A DNA stretch of 64,000 bases from Catelliglobosispora koreensis DSM 44566 (GCF_000379685.1 NZ_KB903259.1:25927-89926); one strand, 5' to 3'; positions 41,348 through 51,346 are shown, numbered from the stretch's first letter. Translations and numbers: made by a program. Notes: generated by a model from the sequence alone, not told the origin.

Positions 41348-42136
41348 CTAGACCGTCGCGCGGATCGCCCAGGCACGGGCGGTCAGCGCGATCGTGCCGT
41401 CAGCGGCGACAGGAAGACGTTCCCGGAGGAGATCGCGCAGGGCATCGCGATCTTTGTCCGGCAACGACATCGTGTATGCCGGCGCTGGCCCTTGCCCGCC
41501 GAGGAACGGCGTCCAGTAGTCGTCGAAGTGCTTGAAAACGGTAGGGATCTCAATCGCCGTGACGGTGATGTCAGCCAGCCCGGCGTCAGACCACAGCTGC
41601 CGCAACGGTTCTGGCCGGCACAACGGAAACCGCAGTCCCTCGTCAACATTGGCCTTGCGGGGATCGAGTTCGCCTGCGGCATTCCAGAAGTGCCGCATCA
41701 TCTCCATGCCCTCGGCATAGTCCCAAACGTAAGCCGCCATAACGCCTTCGGGTTTCAGCACACGGGCGAATTCTTCAAGAGCAAGAGCGGGTTCTGGTAC
41801 GAAGTTGAGGACGAGCCCGCAAACGGCGACGTCCGCACTGCGGTCCGCCAACGGCAACTCCTGTGCGTTGCCAACGTGAAACGTGGCCCGTGGATCGGTG
41901 ACCGTCTCACGGGCCACGGAGATGAACCCAGCTGACGGGTCAACACCCGTGATACTCGCCGGCTCGCCGTGCGTGAGAATCGTCTCGGTGAGGGCGCCTG
42001 TCCCGCAACCGGCATCGAGCCAGTGCTGACCCGACGGCACCCGCACCCATCGCACGAACTTTTGCGCGACCAGACGGCTCCACCGGCCCACATACCGCTC
42101 ATAGGCCTGCCCGTCAGCCCAGATCCGCTCACTCAT
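41348..42136 (-). CDS. SAM-dependent methyltransferase (UbiE/Methyltransf_11 type)
   Basis: The 262-residue protein has motif I WLDAGCGTGALTETIL, motif II ITGVDPSAGFISVAR, motif III FHVGNAQELPLADRSADVAVCG and post-motif FARVLKPEGVMAAYVWD. The preamble YERYVGRWSRLVAQKFVRWV is typical of methyltransferases of unknown small-molecule substrate. The start is ATG 42136; an upstream in-frame ATG at 42148 would add four residues. It is convergent with the penicillin-binding protein gene (3 bases apart) and divergent from the MFS gene. Confidence 0.85.
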   Translation of the reverse strand: MSERIWADGQAYERYVGRWSRLVAQKFVRWVRVPSGQHWLDAGCGTGALTETILTHGEPASITGVDPSAGFISVARETVTDPRATFHVGNAQELPLADRSADVAVCGLVLNFVPEPALALEEFARVLKPEGVMAAYVWDYAEGMEMMRHFWNAAGELDPRKANVDEGLRFPLCRPEPLRQLWSDAGLADITVTAIEIPTVFKHFDDYWTPFLGGQGPAPAYTMSLPDKDRDALRDLLRERLPVAADGTIALTARAWAIRATV

Positions 42137-42232
42137 GACCGTCAACATATCGTGCGGCGGCCATTGGCTGACGAGGTCAGACGTGAAATCGCGTTTGCGT
42201 TCACGGTGTGGGCGGCATAGGGTCACGATCTT

Positions 42233-43465
42233 GTGACAAGGCTTAGTGAGACGCTCGTGCCTCATCGGCTCGGAACTGGTTTCCGCTGGCTGATGGCGTC
42301 CTCGTGGGCATCTAACCTGGGCGATGGAATCGCGATCGCCGCCGGCCCGTTGCTCATGGCCACTCTTACGGATGACCCTTTCCTGATCTCGATGGCCGCC
42401 CTGCTGCGCTGGGCGCCACCTCTCGTGTTCGGCCTCTATGCCGGTGTTTTGTCGGACCGGTTCAACCGGCGCCGGATCATCATCGTGGCCAACCTTTTCC
42501 GCCTTGCCGTGCTGGCGGGGCTTGTCGCCACCATCGCGACCGATGTCGTCACCGGGACGCTGGTTCTCATCGCGCTCGGCCTGATCTCGACCGCTGAAGT
42601 GTTTGTGGACAATACCGCCGGGACGCTGACCCCGATGCTGGTGTCCCGGGCCGATCTGTCGGTCGCCAACCAGCGGCTGCAGACCGGATTCCTGACCTTG
42701 AACCAGCTCGCGGGCCCGCCCATTGGTGCGGCTCTGTTCGCTGCCGGTGCCGTCTGGCCGTTCGCGGGTGAGGCCCTTTTGGTCGCCGCCGCGGTGCTGC
42801 TCGTGTCGCGAGTCTCCTTGCCTCCCAAGGACGATGGCGAGGAGAAGAAGCCGGTAAGCCTGCGCCGTGATATCGCCGAAGGTATCGCTTGGACGATCCG
42901 GCATCCCGCGGTGCGTACCCTCTCGCTTACGATCTTGATCTTCAATGTCACGTTCGGGGCGGCTTGGTCGATCCTGGTGCTCTACGCCCAAGACCGGCTC
43001 GGCATGGGTGCGGTTGGATTCGGTCTACTCACGACGGTATCCGCCCTTGGCGGCCTCGCCGGGACGGCGTCCTACGGCTGGATCACGCGGCGGATGAGCC
43101 TCGGCAACGTCATGCGGGTCGGCCTGATCATCGAGACGCTGACGCACCTGTGCCTGGCCATCACGACGTCGGCCTGGTTCGCCTCCGTCGTCATGTTCAT
43201 CTTCGGCGCGCACGCCTTCATCTGGGGCACCACGTCGATTACCGTCCGGCAACGGGCCGTTCCCGCGCACCTGCAGGGCCGGGTCAACAGCGTCAACACC
43301 ATCAGTGTCTACGGCGGACTCGTCGTGGGCTCGGCGATCGGCGGTCTGCTGGCCACGCGTTTCGGTGTCACAGCACCGTTCTGGTTCGCCTTCGGCGGTT
43401 CGGTGGTCTTCGTGCTGCTGCTGTGGCGTGAACTGACCCGCATCGCGCACTCCGACGAGACCTGA
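42233..43465 (+). CDS. MFS exporter (MFS_3/macrolide-efflux-like)
   Basis: The 410-residue transporter has about 12 membrane segments. The N-terminal half has SNLGDGIAIAAGPLLMATLT and the MFS loop 2-3 motif GVLSDRFNRRRIIIV; a conserved RADLSVANQRLQTGFLTLNQLAGPPIGAAL follows TM4-5, typical of the enterobactin/macrolide exporter group. The substrate is unknown. It starts at GTG 42233, with the methyltransferase divergent 96 bases away, so both may be co-controlled. A strong terminator follows the stop. Confidence 0.93.
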   Translation: MTRLSETLVPHRLGTGFRWLMASSWASNLGDGIAIAAGPLLMATLTDDPFLISMAALLRWAPPLVFGLYAGVLSDRFNRRRIIIVANLFRLAVLAGLVATIATDVVTGTLVLIALGLISTAEVFVDNTAGTLTPMLVSRADLSVANQRLQTGFLTLNQLAGPPIGAALFAAGAVWPFAGEALLVAAAVLLVSRVSLPPKDDGEEKKPVSLRRDIAEGIAWTIRHPAVRTLSLTILIFNVTFGAAWSILVLYAQDRLGMGAVGFGLLTTVSALGGLAGTASYGWITRRMSLGNVMRVGLIIETLTHLCLAITTSAWFASVVMFIFGAHAFIWGTTSITVRQRAVPAHLQGRVNSVNTISVYGGLVVGSAIGGLLATRFGVTAPFWFAFGGSVVFVLLLWRELTRIAHSDET

Positions 43466-43480
43466 GTTCAGTCGACCATC

Positions 43481-43513
43481 AGCAGCCCCAGGCGGGAATC
43501 GCCTGGGGCTGCT
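43481..43513 (+). terminator. Terminator after MFS gene
   Basis: A 14-bp perfect stem AGCAGCCCCAGGCG/CGCCTGGGGCTGCT with a five-base loop sits 16 bases after the MFS stop and is followed by GCGTTTCC. Confidence 0.85.
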
Positions 43514-43524
43514 GCGTTTCCACC

Positions 43525-43564
43525 ATATGCACTCACAGTGCGAAAAATATGCATTCATTGTGCG
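43525..43564. repeat. Two 22-base-spaced near-repeats upstream of the YD-repeat gene
   Basis: ATATGCACTCACAGTGCG (43525-43542) recurs as ATATGCATTCATTGTGCG (43547-43564), 15 of 18 bases identical and starting 22 bases apart, two helical turns. The first copy contains the inverted repeat GCACT-N3-AGTGC. It lies 85 bases before the YD-repeat start codon. It looks like a tandem operator, for example of a TetR-type regulator, but none is nearby. Confidence 0.55.
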
Positions 43565-43648
43565 TACCGTGTGCGGCCCGTAGGCATCCTCTGGACAACA
43601 CGTGTGCGGCATGAGTGCCGTTAACACGCATCCAAATTGGAGGATGTC

Positions 43649-46600
43649 TTGTTACGAAGATGGGTCGCCGCTTTGCCGCTGGCGCTCACGGCGACACTGC
43701 TCATCGGGTCGCCGGGAGTCGCCGCGCCGCAACAGTTGCAGGCGCAGCAACCGGAATCGGTCAAGTCGTTTCCGGTCACGGGGCAGGGACGCCCCAAGGA
43801 TTTGTCACAAGGTGCCAGCGAGTCTGGCGCGATACTTCGCAAGCTGATTCGCTGGCCCGGCGCGGGAAGTGCCGAGGTGCGACTCGACGCGCAAAGCCGT
43901 CAGGCCGGGCAGCTGCCGGTTTCCTTCGGCGCGGCGAAACAGCCGGGCAAGGTGAGGGTGGAAGTGCTCGACCGGGCGACGCTGCCCGGCGGCTGGCGCA
44001 ACGGCGTGGTCTTCCGTGTCACCGGGTCGACGGACGCTGAGGTCAGCGTCGACTACTCCGGCTTCGAAACGGCATTCGGCGGTGACTGGGCCGGGCGGCT
44101 CAAGCTCTACCAGCTGCCCGAGTGCGCACTGTCCACCCCGGAGGCCGCGGACTGCCAGGCCAAGCCCGTCAAGAGCAGCAACAACCGGGCGGCCAAGAAG
44201 GTCACTTCCGCAGCCGGTGCGCTGCAAGCTAAGCCAGCGGCGGGCGTGGAACTGCAGTCAGCCGCGCCAAGCGGAATGCTCATGGCGATGACGGCTGGAA
44301 CATCAAGCGAGACAGGAGATTACGCGGCGACGAAACTCCAGGCGTCTTCGACGTGGACAGCGGGGGGTTCATCCGGCGATTTCTCATGGAACTATCCACT
44401 CGGTATGCCGCCGTCGCTCGGTGGGCCGTCACCGACGATCGCGCTCGGCTACTCCTCATCGGCCGTTGACGGGCGGACCAAGGCCACGAACAACCAGCCG
44501 TCATGGATTGGCCAGGGGTTCGAATACGACCCGGGGCACATCGCCCGGCAGTACACCCCCTGTGCCGATGACATGGGCACCTCGGGTGCCAACAACACCA
44601 CCAAGACCGGGGATCTGTGCTTCGGCATGGACAACGCCAGCTTCAGCCTCAACGGCCGGGGCGGGGAACTGGTCAAGGATGATGTCTCGGGCAAGTGGCG
44701 GCTAAAGAGTGACGACGGATCGCGCATCGAGCGGCTCGACGACACATCAGTGCCGGGTGACAACACCGTCAACGGGGCATGGAGCAACGAGTACTGGAAG
44801 GTCACCACTCCCGATGGCACGCAATACTTCTTCGGCCTCAACCGGCTGACCGGCTGGGCGTCCGGGAACGCCGTCACCAACTCGGTGCTGACCGTTCCGG
44901 TGGCGGGCAACAACCCCGGCGAGCGGTGCAAGCAGACGCTGTTCAAGGACAGCTTCTGCGCGCAGGCACACCGCTGGAACCTGGACTACGTGATCGACCC
45001 GCACGGCAACACGATGTCGTACTGGTACACGAAGTCCACCAACAAGTATGCGAAGAACCAGAGCACGACTGAGGCCACCTCGTATGACCGTGAGGGTGTG
45101 CTGACGCGCATCGACTACGGCACGGACAACCGTTCCGGCGTCGACACCGTTTACACGGCCACGAAAGCGCCGATGCAGGTGGACTTCTCCACCAGCAACC
45201 GGTGCCTCACCACCTCATGCGGCACCAAGGACGAGGTGAACTGGCCGGACACGCCATGGGATCAGGAGTGCACGGGCACGACGTGTCTCGGGCTCGCCTC
45301 ACCGTCGTTCTTCTCAACGGTCCGTCTGACGGGTGTCACCACGAAAGTCTGGGGTGGCTCGGCTTACCGGCCCGTCGACTCGTGGGCGTTCACCCATCAG
45401 TTCCCGCCGACGGGATCTGGTACCCCCAAGGGTCTTTGGCTGGAATCGATTGTCCGCACCGGGCACATCGGCACGCCAATCGCGATGCCCGAGGTGAACT
45501 TCGACTGGGTCGCGCTGGAGAACCGGGTCGACACCTATAACGGCACGAAGCCCACGATGAACTGGCACCGGATGAGCACCATCTGGACCGAAACCGGTGG
45601 CAAGATTAGCGTTCGCTACACCGACAAGCAGTGCGCGCCAGGCAACCTCCCGAGTGCGGCGCACACCAACACGATGCGCTGCTACCCGGTGCTGTTTGAG
45701 GAAGACGACGTCATGAAGACGGAGTATTTCCACAAGTATCTGGTGACGGAACTTTACGAAGCGGACCTGACCGGTGGGGGCACCGACAAGGTCACCAAGT
45801 ATGAGTACCCAGGCACTCCCGCTTGGCGCTTCGCTGATGACAACGGCATCACGAAGGACAAGTTCCGCACGTGGGCCGATTACCGGGGCTACGACCGGGT
45901 TCTGATGAAGACGGGAGCGCCGGGCCAGGAAACGCTGACGGAGACGAAGTATTTCCGCGGCATGCACGGCAGCAAGGACACCCCGAGCGGGGGCAGCCGT
46001 GCGGTCAACGTCGCGGCTTCCATCGGCGCGTCCGTCCCCGACGAGGACGCCTATTCCGGAAAGGCGAGGGAGCAAACGACTTTCAACGGCTCGGAGACGG
46101 CACCGGTGACGCGGACCGTTAATGTGCCGTGGCAGTCGGCCGCGACGGCCAGCCAGGACCTGGGTGACACGACGAACCACGCCCGGTTCACCGCTGACGA
46201 CGCCATTGTCTACTCGTCGGTCTTCCTCGACGGCGGCCGGGGCTGGCTCACCACCAAGAAGTCGAGCACCTTCGACGCGATGGGACTGGTCGACTTCGGC
46301 ACCGATCACGGGAAGGTGAGCGCGGATGGGCTGACCGAGGTCTCCGGTGACGAGACGTGCAGCGACAACACCTATGTGCACAACACCACCAAGAACATCA
46401 TCGGCCTGATTTCCCGTACGCAGTCGTTCGCGTTGGCCTGCACCGTGAACGGGGCACCGACACCGTCCACAAAGGACGACGTCATCGGCGATGAACGGAC
46501 CGCCTTCGACGGGCTCGGCTTTGGCGCGACCCCGCTCAAGGGTCTGATCACTCAGACCGACGAGCTGAAGAGCTGGGCTTCCGGAACCGGAACGTCTTGG

Positions 46601-49600
46601 CTGACAACAGGAGTGGTCACGTATGACGTTTACGGCCGGCAGAAGCAACTCACCGACGTGCGCGGCAACATCACCACGACGACGTACACGCCGGAGCTCG
46701 GCGGGCCACTGACCAAAGTGGACACAGCCACTGCGCTGGGAACGGCGACGGAAGAACGCGAACCGGCGTGGGGTGTTCCAACCGCTTCCATTGACATCAA
46801 CGGCAAGCGCACGGATATGGAGTATGACGCGCTCGGGCGGCTCGCCAATGTCTGGCTGCCGAACCGGCTCAAGAGCGGCAACCCTACTTCGCCCAGCATC
46901 AAGCACACATATCTCATCCGTAACACGGGAGGCGTTAACGCTGTCACGTCAAGCAGACTGAATGCCGCTGGCAACTATGTGCACTCGTATGCCCTCTACG
47001 ACGGGCTGCTGCGCACACGCCAGACACAGGCCGCCGCGCAAGCCGGGGGCGGGACGGTGTTCACCGAAATCAAGTACGACGCGGCCGGGCGCGAGAGCGT
47101 TTCCAACGCCTTCTTCTACGACGCGACAGTAGCGCCGGGAACGGGGCTGCGGACCATCCTGGACTGGCAGCACAAGGCGCAAACGGTCACCGAATACGAC
47201 CGGGCGAGCCGCGTGGTCGCCAAGGTGGTCAAGGCTTCCGGAGCGGAGAAGTTCCGCACCAGCACTAGCTATGGCGGTGACCGCAACTACGTTACCCCGC
47301 CGGCCGGTGCGACGCCGCTGACCACACTCACCGACGCCAGGGGACGCAAAACCGAGCTGCGCCAGCACTACGGCGGCTCACTGTCGGGTTCCTTTGACGC
47401 CACCACTTATGAGTACGACCGCAAGGGTCAGCTCATCAAGATCCTGGACGCCGCGAACAATGAGTGGCGGACGGAATATGGCATGCAGGGTCAGGTCCTG
47501 GCCAATGTGGACCCGGACAAGGGCCGCACCGAGTACAAGTACAACGACTACGGCGACCAGACCGAAGTGCTGGACGCGAGGGGCGAGAAGCTCGTCGTCG
47601 AATACGACACGCTCGGCCGTAAGCTCGCCGTTTACGACGACGCCATCAGCCCGGCCAAGAAGCGGTCGTCCTGGGCCTACGACCCCACAGGGTTCAAGGG
47701 TCAGCTGGCTTCGGCGAGCCGGTGGACCGGAACGAACCGTGAACACGAGTACAAACTACGGTTCCGCGGGTACACACCGCTTTACGCCTCAACGGGTGAG
47801 GACTACATCATCCCGGCCGTGGAGACCGGCCTCAGCGGTACGTACACGTTCACGCGAACCTACAAAGTGGACGGTAGCCCGGCCACGGTCGGCTACCCGA
47901 ACGCTGGTGGCCTCGGTGGCGAAACCGTGACCTACACCTACGACAGCACGACTGGCCTGCCCGAGCAGGTGCAGACGAACTGGCCGGGTGCGGGGCAGTA
48001 CATCACCAACATCGACCACACCGCGTTCGGTGAAGTCGGGTTCATGCAGTATCAGCAGACCGCGGGCAGCTGGCTCCAGCGTTCCCTCGTACACGACGAG
48101 ACCACTCGCCGTGTCGTGCAGGACACGACGATTCGCCAGACCGCCCCGCAGTCGATTTCTGATGTGCACTACACCTTCGACGCTGTCGGAGCGGTCAAGA
48201 AGATCGCTGACACGGCCTCCAACGACACCCAGTGCTTCACGTCCGACGACCTCGGACGGCTGCAGTGGGCGTGGACACCGTCCAATGGAGACTGTGGTCC
48301 GGCTCCGGCCACGGCTGCCCTCGGCGGACCGGCGCCCTACCGGTACAAGTGGGATGTCAACAAGGTCGGCAACCGCACCAAGCAAACGGGAGAAGGAACC
48401 GAATCCACCTACACCTACCCGGCGGCGACGCAGGCGCGTCCGCACGCGGCCACCTCGGTGACCACGACGGGGTCAGGCGCGGGCACGAAGAACTACGCGT
48501 TCGACGTGGCCGGTTTCATGACCTGCCGCCCAGCGGCCGGCGCGCTGAGCAACACGTGCGGCGGAGCCAACAGCCAGGATCTTGTCTGGGACGCCGAAGG
48601 GCGCCTGGAGAGTGCGGCTAACGCCACGAACACCTACCTTTACACCGCTGACGGGGCGCGGCTCATCGCCCGCGATCCGTCGGGAACGACGCTGTATCTG
48701 TCCAACATGGAACTTCGGCGCCCGTCTAGCGGAGCGGTCACGGCCACTCGTTTCTACGCGCAGGGCGGGGCGACCTTCGCTCAGCGCACGAGCGGTGGCG
48801 TGGCCTGGCTCGCGGGCGATCACCAAGGGACGCAATCGATTTCGGTGGCGGCTGGCAATCAGGCTGTCACACAGCGACGGCAAACCCCTTACGGTGAAGA
48901 CCGCGGAAGTGCCGTTACCTGGCCGAACAGCAAGGGTTTCGTGGGCGGGGACAAGGACCCGACCGGCCTGACCCATATCGGCGCCCGCGAGTACGACCCC
49001 GTACTGGGCAAGTTCACCAGCGTGGACCCGTTGTTCAACTCTGACGAACCGCAGACGATGAACAACTACGCCTACGCGAACAACAATCCGGTGACGCGCT
49101 CGGACCCGTCTGGAGCCTGTATCCCCGACGATGACAACCCTGGCCGCTGCATCCCCGGAACCCACGGGCGCAGCACACCGCCGGCACCGCTGCCAGAACA
49201 GAAATGCACCCCGTCCACCAGGAACTACTGCCACCCCCCGGGCGGCAATAAGACGACCACGCGGGAACTGGTGTTCGCCTGGATAACGGGTGCGATGCTG
49301 GGATGCCGGGGCAAGGGCTTGTCGAGTGGGCCGAACGATAGCTGTTACCTCACCGAGTACTTCCGCGACGGTGATGACTTCACCAAGAAGATCCAGGCTC
49401 TGCCGCACTTGGCCTACGCTCGCGCGGTCATTGCCGAACAGCTGCGAAACGGCGGGAAGGCGGCCTACGGGCACGAGCCCGGCGAGGTCCACAACCACAA
49501 CAAGGACAAGAACGCCGTAGAGAAGATAGACACCTTGATCGGTGACATGCTCGGCATCGCCTCGTGGGGCGGCGTCGGTCACGAGGATCCCGCCTTCTTC

Positions 49601-49927
49601 CTCGGCTCCTTCGACCTCAACTGGGAAGTCGTGGGACATAGCGCCAACGGCGACCCGGTGGTTGAATTCCACTTGCTCAACGCGACGACGCAGGAGTCGG
49701 GCTCGCTGAAGCCGTCCAAGCTATGGAAATACAGCGCGGGCGGATTGGCGGGCGACGGTAACGACGCCAAGCCAGGCGAACGGTGGCTACAGCAGAGCGT
49801 GCGGTGGCGGGAAACCATCGACATGACGGTCCGGCCACTGCCGACACCGATGCCGGGGCCACCGTCGTCAACGGCACCGACCATCCTCGGGACGCCCAAC
49901 CCGACGCCAGGCCCTGCGGTCAGATAG
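43649..49927 (+). CDS. Secreted YD/RHS-repeat protein with C-terminal tip domain
   Basis: The 2092-residue protein starts with a signal peptide (MLRRWVAALPLALTATLLIG, cut near AA-PQQ). TTG 43649 has GGAGG five bases upstream. Residues about 220-330 resemble the SpvB-like entry region (DFSWNYPLGMPPSLGGPSPTIALGYSS). The middle has many YD repeats such as YDALGRLANVW and YEYDRKGQLIK, forming the expected beta-cocoon. The RHS core ends near 1820 (YDPVLGKFTSVDPLF, NNYAYANNNPVTRSDPSG). The last 270 residues are unrelated and could be a polymorphic toxin or enzyme; I recognise no motif. A small lipoprotein gene follows. Confidence 0.9.
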   Translation: MLRRWVAALPLALTATLLIGSPGVAAPQQLQAQQPESVKSFPVTGQGRPKDLSQGASESGAILRKLIRWPGAGSAEVRLDAQSRQAGQLPVSFGAAKQPGKVRVEVLDRATLPGGWRNGVVFRVTGSTDAEVSVDYSGFETAFGGDWAGRLKLYQLPECALSTPEAADCQAKPVKSSNNRAAKKVTSAAGALQAKPAAGVELQSAAPSGMLMAMTAGTSSETGDYAATKLQASSTWTAGGSSGDFSWNYPLGMPPSLGGPSPTIALGYSSSAVDGRTKATNNQPSWIGQGFEYDPGHIARQYTPCADDMGTSGANNTTKTGDLCFGMDNASFSLNGRGGELVKDDVSGKWRLKSDDGSRIERLDDTSVPGDNTVNGAWSNEYWKVTTPDGTQYFFGLNRLTGWASGNAVTNSVLTVPVAGNNPGERCKQTLFKDSFCAQAHRWNLDYVIDPHGNTMSYWYTKSTNKYAKNQSTTEATSYDREGVLTRIDYGTDNRSGVDTVYTATKAPMQVDFSTSNRCLTTSCGTKDEVNWPDTPWDQECTGTTCLGLASPSFFSTVRLTGVTTKVWGGSAYRPVDSWAFTHQFPPTGSGTPKGLWLESIVRTGHIGTPIAMPEVNFDWVALENRVDTYNGTKPTMNWHRMSTIWTETGGKISVRYTDKQCAPGNLPSAAHTNTMRCYPVLFEEDDVMKTEYFHKYLVTELYEADLTGGGTDKVTKYEYPGTPAWRFADDNGITKDKFRTWADYRGYDRVLMKTGAPGQETLTETKYFRGMHGSKDTPSGGSRAVNVAASIGASVPDEDAYSGKAREQTTFNGSETAPVTRTVNVPWQSAATASQDLGDTTNHARFTADDAIVYSSVFLDGGRGWLTTKKSSTFDAMGLVDFGTDHGKVSADGLTEVSGDETCSDNTYVHNTTKNIIGLISRTQSFALACTVNGAPTPSTKDDVIGDERTAFDGLGFGATPLKGLITQTDELKSWASGTGTSWLTTGVVTYDVYGRQKQLTDVRGNITTTTYTPELGGPLTKVDTATALGTATEEREPAWGVPTASIDINGKRTDMEYDALGRLANVWLPNRLKSGNPTSPSIKHTYLIRNTGGVNAVTSSRLNAAGNYVHSYALYDGLLRTRQTQAAAQAGGGTVFTEIKYDAAGRESVSNAFFYDATVAPGTGLRTILDWQHKAQTVTEYDRASRVVAKVVKASGAEKFRTSTSYGGDRNYVTPPAGATPLTTLTDARGRKTELRQHYGGSLSGSFDATTYEYDRKGQLIKILDAANNEWRTEYGMQGQVLANVDPDKGRTEYKYNDYGDQTEVLDARGEKLVVEYDTLGRKLAVYDDAISPAKKRSSWAYDPTGFKGQLASASRWTGTNREHEYKLRFRGYTPLYASTGEDYIIPAVETGLSGTYTFTRTYKVDGSPATVGYPNAGGLGGETVTYTYDSTTGLPEQVQTNWPGAGQYITNIDHTAFGEVGFMQYQQTAGSWLQRSLVHDETTRRVVQDTTIRQTAPQSISDVHYTFDAVGAVKKIADTASNDTQCFTSDDLGRLQWAWTPSNGDCGPAPATAALGGPAPYRYKWDVNKVGNRTKQTGEGTESTYTYPAATQARPHAATSVTTTGSGAGTKNYAFDVAGFMTCRPAAGALSNTCGGANSQDLVWDAEGRLESAANATNTYLYTADGARLIARDPSGTTLYLSNMELRRPSSGAVTATRFYAQGGATFAQRTSGGVAWLAGDHQGTQSISVAAGNQAVTQRRQTPYGEDRGSAVTWPNSKGFVGGDKDPTGLTHIGAREYDPVLGKFTSVDPLFNSDEPQTMNNYAYANNNPVTRSDPSGACIPDDDNPGRCIPGTHGRSTPPAPLPEQKCTPSTRNYCHPPGGNKTTTRELVFAWITGAMLGCRGKGLSSGPNDSCYLTEYFRDGDDFTKKIQALPHLAYARAVIAEQLRNGGKAAYGHEPGEVHNHNKDKNAVEKIDTLIGDMLGIASWGGVGHEDPAFFLGSFDLNWEVVGHSANGDPVVEFHLLNATTQESGSLKPSKLWKYSAGGLAGDGNDAKPGERWLQQSVRWRETIDMTVRPLPTPMPGPPSSTAPTILGTPNPTPGPAVR

Positions 49928-49938
49928 GAGAGATGACG

Positions 49939-50397
49939 ATGCGCCGATGGTGGTGCCTAGCCCTGGTGCTGTTCGCCCTCACGGGATGCGGGCTGCTCAA
50001 GGACACCAGGATCGATGCTAAGCAGAGCGACGTGACGGGAACCTGGCGCGATCCAGACACCGGCATCGAACTCGTGCTCAGCGAGGCGATGACCTTCGAA
50101 ACCAGCGACGCCGCACTGTACTTCCGGGGCTGCACCTCCTGCCTCCCGGAAGGTTTTACGGGCACGGTCAAGGGATCGGGGACCTGGGAGCTAGGCCCAC
50201 CTACCGGCAAGAAGTCCGGGCCGAAGAACTACGTCCACCTGACCTTCACGAAGGTGGAAAACGATCACTTGGCTAAGTACATCCCGAGCACACTGGGTGT
50301 GCGCGTAGAACGTGACCCCGAGGGGACGCTTGTGCTTTCCGCTTACGACGGCAATGCCGAAACGGGATACGGGCACATTCTTTATAAAACCTCTTAG
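49939..50397 (+). CDS. Small lipoprotein next to the YD-repeat protein, candidate immunity protein
   Basis: The 152-residue protein has a lipoprotein signal (MRRWWCLALVLFALTGC, lipobox LTGC) and a small beta-rich domain with VTGTWRDPDTGIELVLSEAM and GTVKGSGTWELGPP, a lipocalin-like pattern. It starts only 12 bases after the YD-repeat stop; AGGAG lies eight bases before ATG 49939 (ATG 49933 is in frame but too close). The close linkage fits an immunity or chaperone partner for the YD-repeat tip, but no sequence proves this. Confidence 0.75.
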   Translation: MRRWWCLALVLFALTGCGLLKDTRIDAKQSDVTGTWRDPDTGIELVLSEAMTFETSDAALYFRGCTSCLPEGFTGTVKGSGTWELGPPTGKKSGPKNYVHLTFTKVENDHLAKYIPSTLGVRVERDPEGTLVLSAYDGNAETGYGHILYKTS

Positions 50398-50412
50398 TGG
50401 GTACGCGGTGAG

Positions 50413-50448
50413 CGCCCCGTTCCCGGCCATCGCGGCCGGGGCGGGGCG
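50413..50448. terminator. Bidirectional GC-rich hairpin
   Basis: CGCCCCG pairs with CGGGGCG around an inner stem CCCGGCC/GGCCGGG with a five-base loop. It lies between two convergent genes (stops at 50397 and 50459) and lacks a T-run, so it probably terminates both as an L-shaped hairpin. Confidence 0.6.
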
Positions 50449-50458
50449 TTCGCCGTTG

Positions 50459-51346
50459 TCAGCGCCGCAGATGGGCCTGGATCGCTTGCACCACAGCGAG
50501 TGTCTGCGCCGTGGCGTGCTCAGCTGACCAGACGATGCCATAGGTCAGCGACATACCCAGGTCGAACGGCACGAACACCACATCAGGGCGGCGAACCATC
50601 TCGGCCAAGGGTGCCGGAGCAGGCAGCACGCCACGGCGCGCCGCGACAAGGTCGAGTGCCGTGCTCCAGCTGTCGTGCTCATCGCCCTCGCGAAAGCCAA
50701 CGCCTTCGGCCTGAAGGCGGCTGAGGAACTGGGCCCAGAAACTGCCCGGTGGCCGGTGCCGTGGCATCAGGAGGGTCCGGCGGGCTAACTGTCCGATGTG
50801 GACACGGGTCGCGGCGGCCAGCGGATCGACGGCTGGCACGGCCAGATGAGCGACAGGAATGTGGAAGCGGCCGGTCGTGGAATAGCCCGCTGGCAACGGC
50901 GTCGTCATGATCGCGACGGCGTCGCGGCCCAGTTCGGCTGTCGCTGAACTCCAGTCGGCGGGACGCAGCTCCACATTGATCGGTGGGGTCCGGCGGCCGA
51001 GCCACTGGGCGATCTGGGCCGCCAGGGTGCCCGTCAATGGGCAATAAGCCAGGCGAATAGTTTCCCCGGTCTCCACGGCCAGGCGCGTGGCTTCGGCGGT
51101 GAACGACTGAGCCCAGTCCAGCAGCTCCTCAGCATGTGGCAGGAGCATCTTGCCCGCCTCGGTGAGCTGCACGAAGCGGCTGCTGCGGTCAAAGAGCCGA
51201 AGATCCAGGGTGCGCTCAAGCCGCGCGATGGTCTGGCTGACCGCCGACTGGGACATGCCAAGCTCAGTGGCCGCCTTGGAAAAGCTCATGCGCTGTGCCA
51301 CCAGCACGTAGCAGGCGATGTCCCGAAGCGGTGGGCCCGTCTCCAT
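50459..51346 (-). CDS. LysR-family transcriptional regulator
   Basis: The 295-residue regulator has the LysR HTH at residues 6-65: LRDIACYVLVAQRMSFSKAATELGMSQSAVSQTIARLERTL, then LRLFDRSSRFVQLTEAG, and a C-terminal ligand-binding domain. It is divergent from metE, with 84 bases between the starts, so it may control metE, as MetR does in E. coli; the evidence is location only. ATG 51346 was chosen because longer readings run into unlikely sequence. Confidence 0.88.
   Translation of the reverse strand: METGPPLRDIACYVLVAQRMSFSKAATELGMSQSAVSQTIARLERTLDLRLFDRSSRFVQLTEAGKMLLPHAEELLDWAQSFTAEATRLAVETGETIRLAYCPLTGTLAAQIAQWLGRRTPPINVELRPADWSSATAELGRDAVAIMTTPLPAGYSTTGRFHIPVAHLAVPAVDPLAAATRVHIGQLARRTLLMPRHRPPGSFWAQFLSRLQAEGVGFREGDEHDSWSTALDLVAARRGVLPAPAPLAEMVRRPDVVFVPFDLGMSLTYGIVWSAEHATAQTLAVVQAIQAHLRR

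Noticed and set aside
42137..42991. Upstream extension of the methyltransferase frame on the minus strand
   Set aside because: It runs antisense through the MFS gene with Arg/Gly/Gln-biased composition. The methyltransferase domain begins right after ATG 42136.
45314..46906. A 530-codon antisense frame within the YD-repeat gene
   Set aside because: It is a GC-rich antisense shadow with Arg/Val/Gly-rich composition and no family resemblance; the sense strand holds continuous YD repeats.
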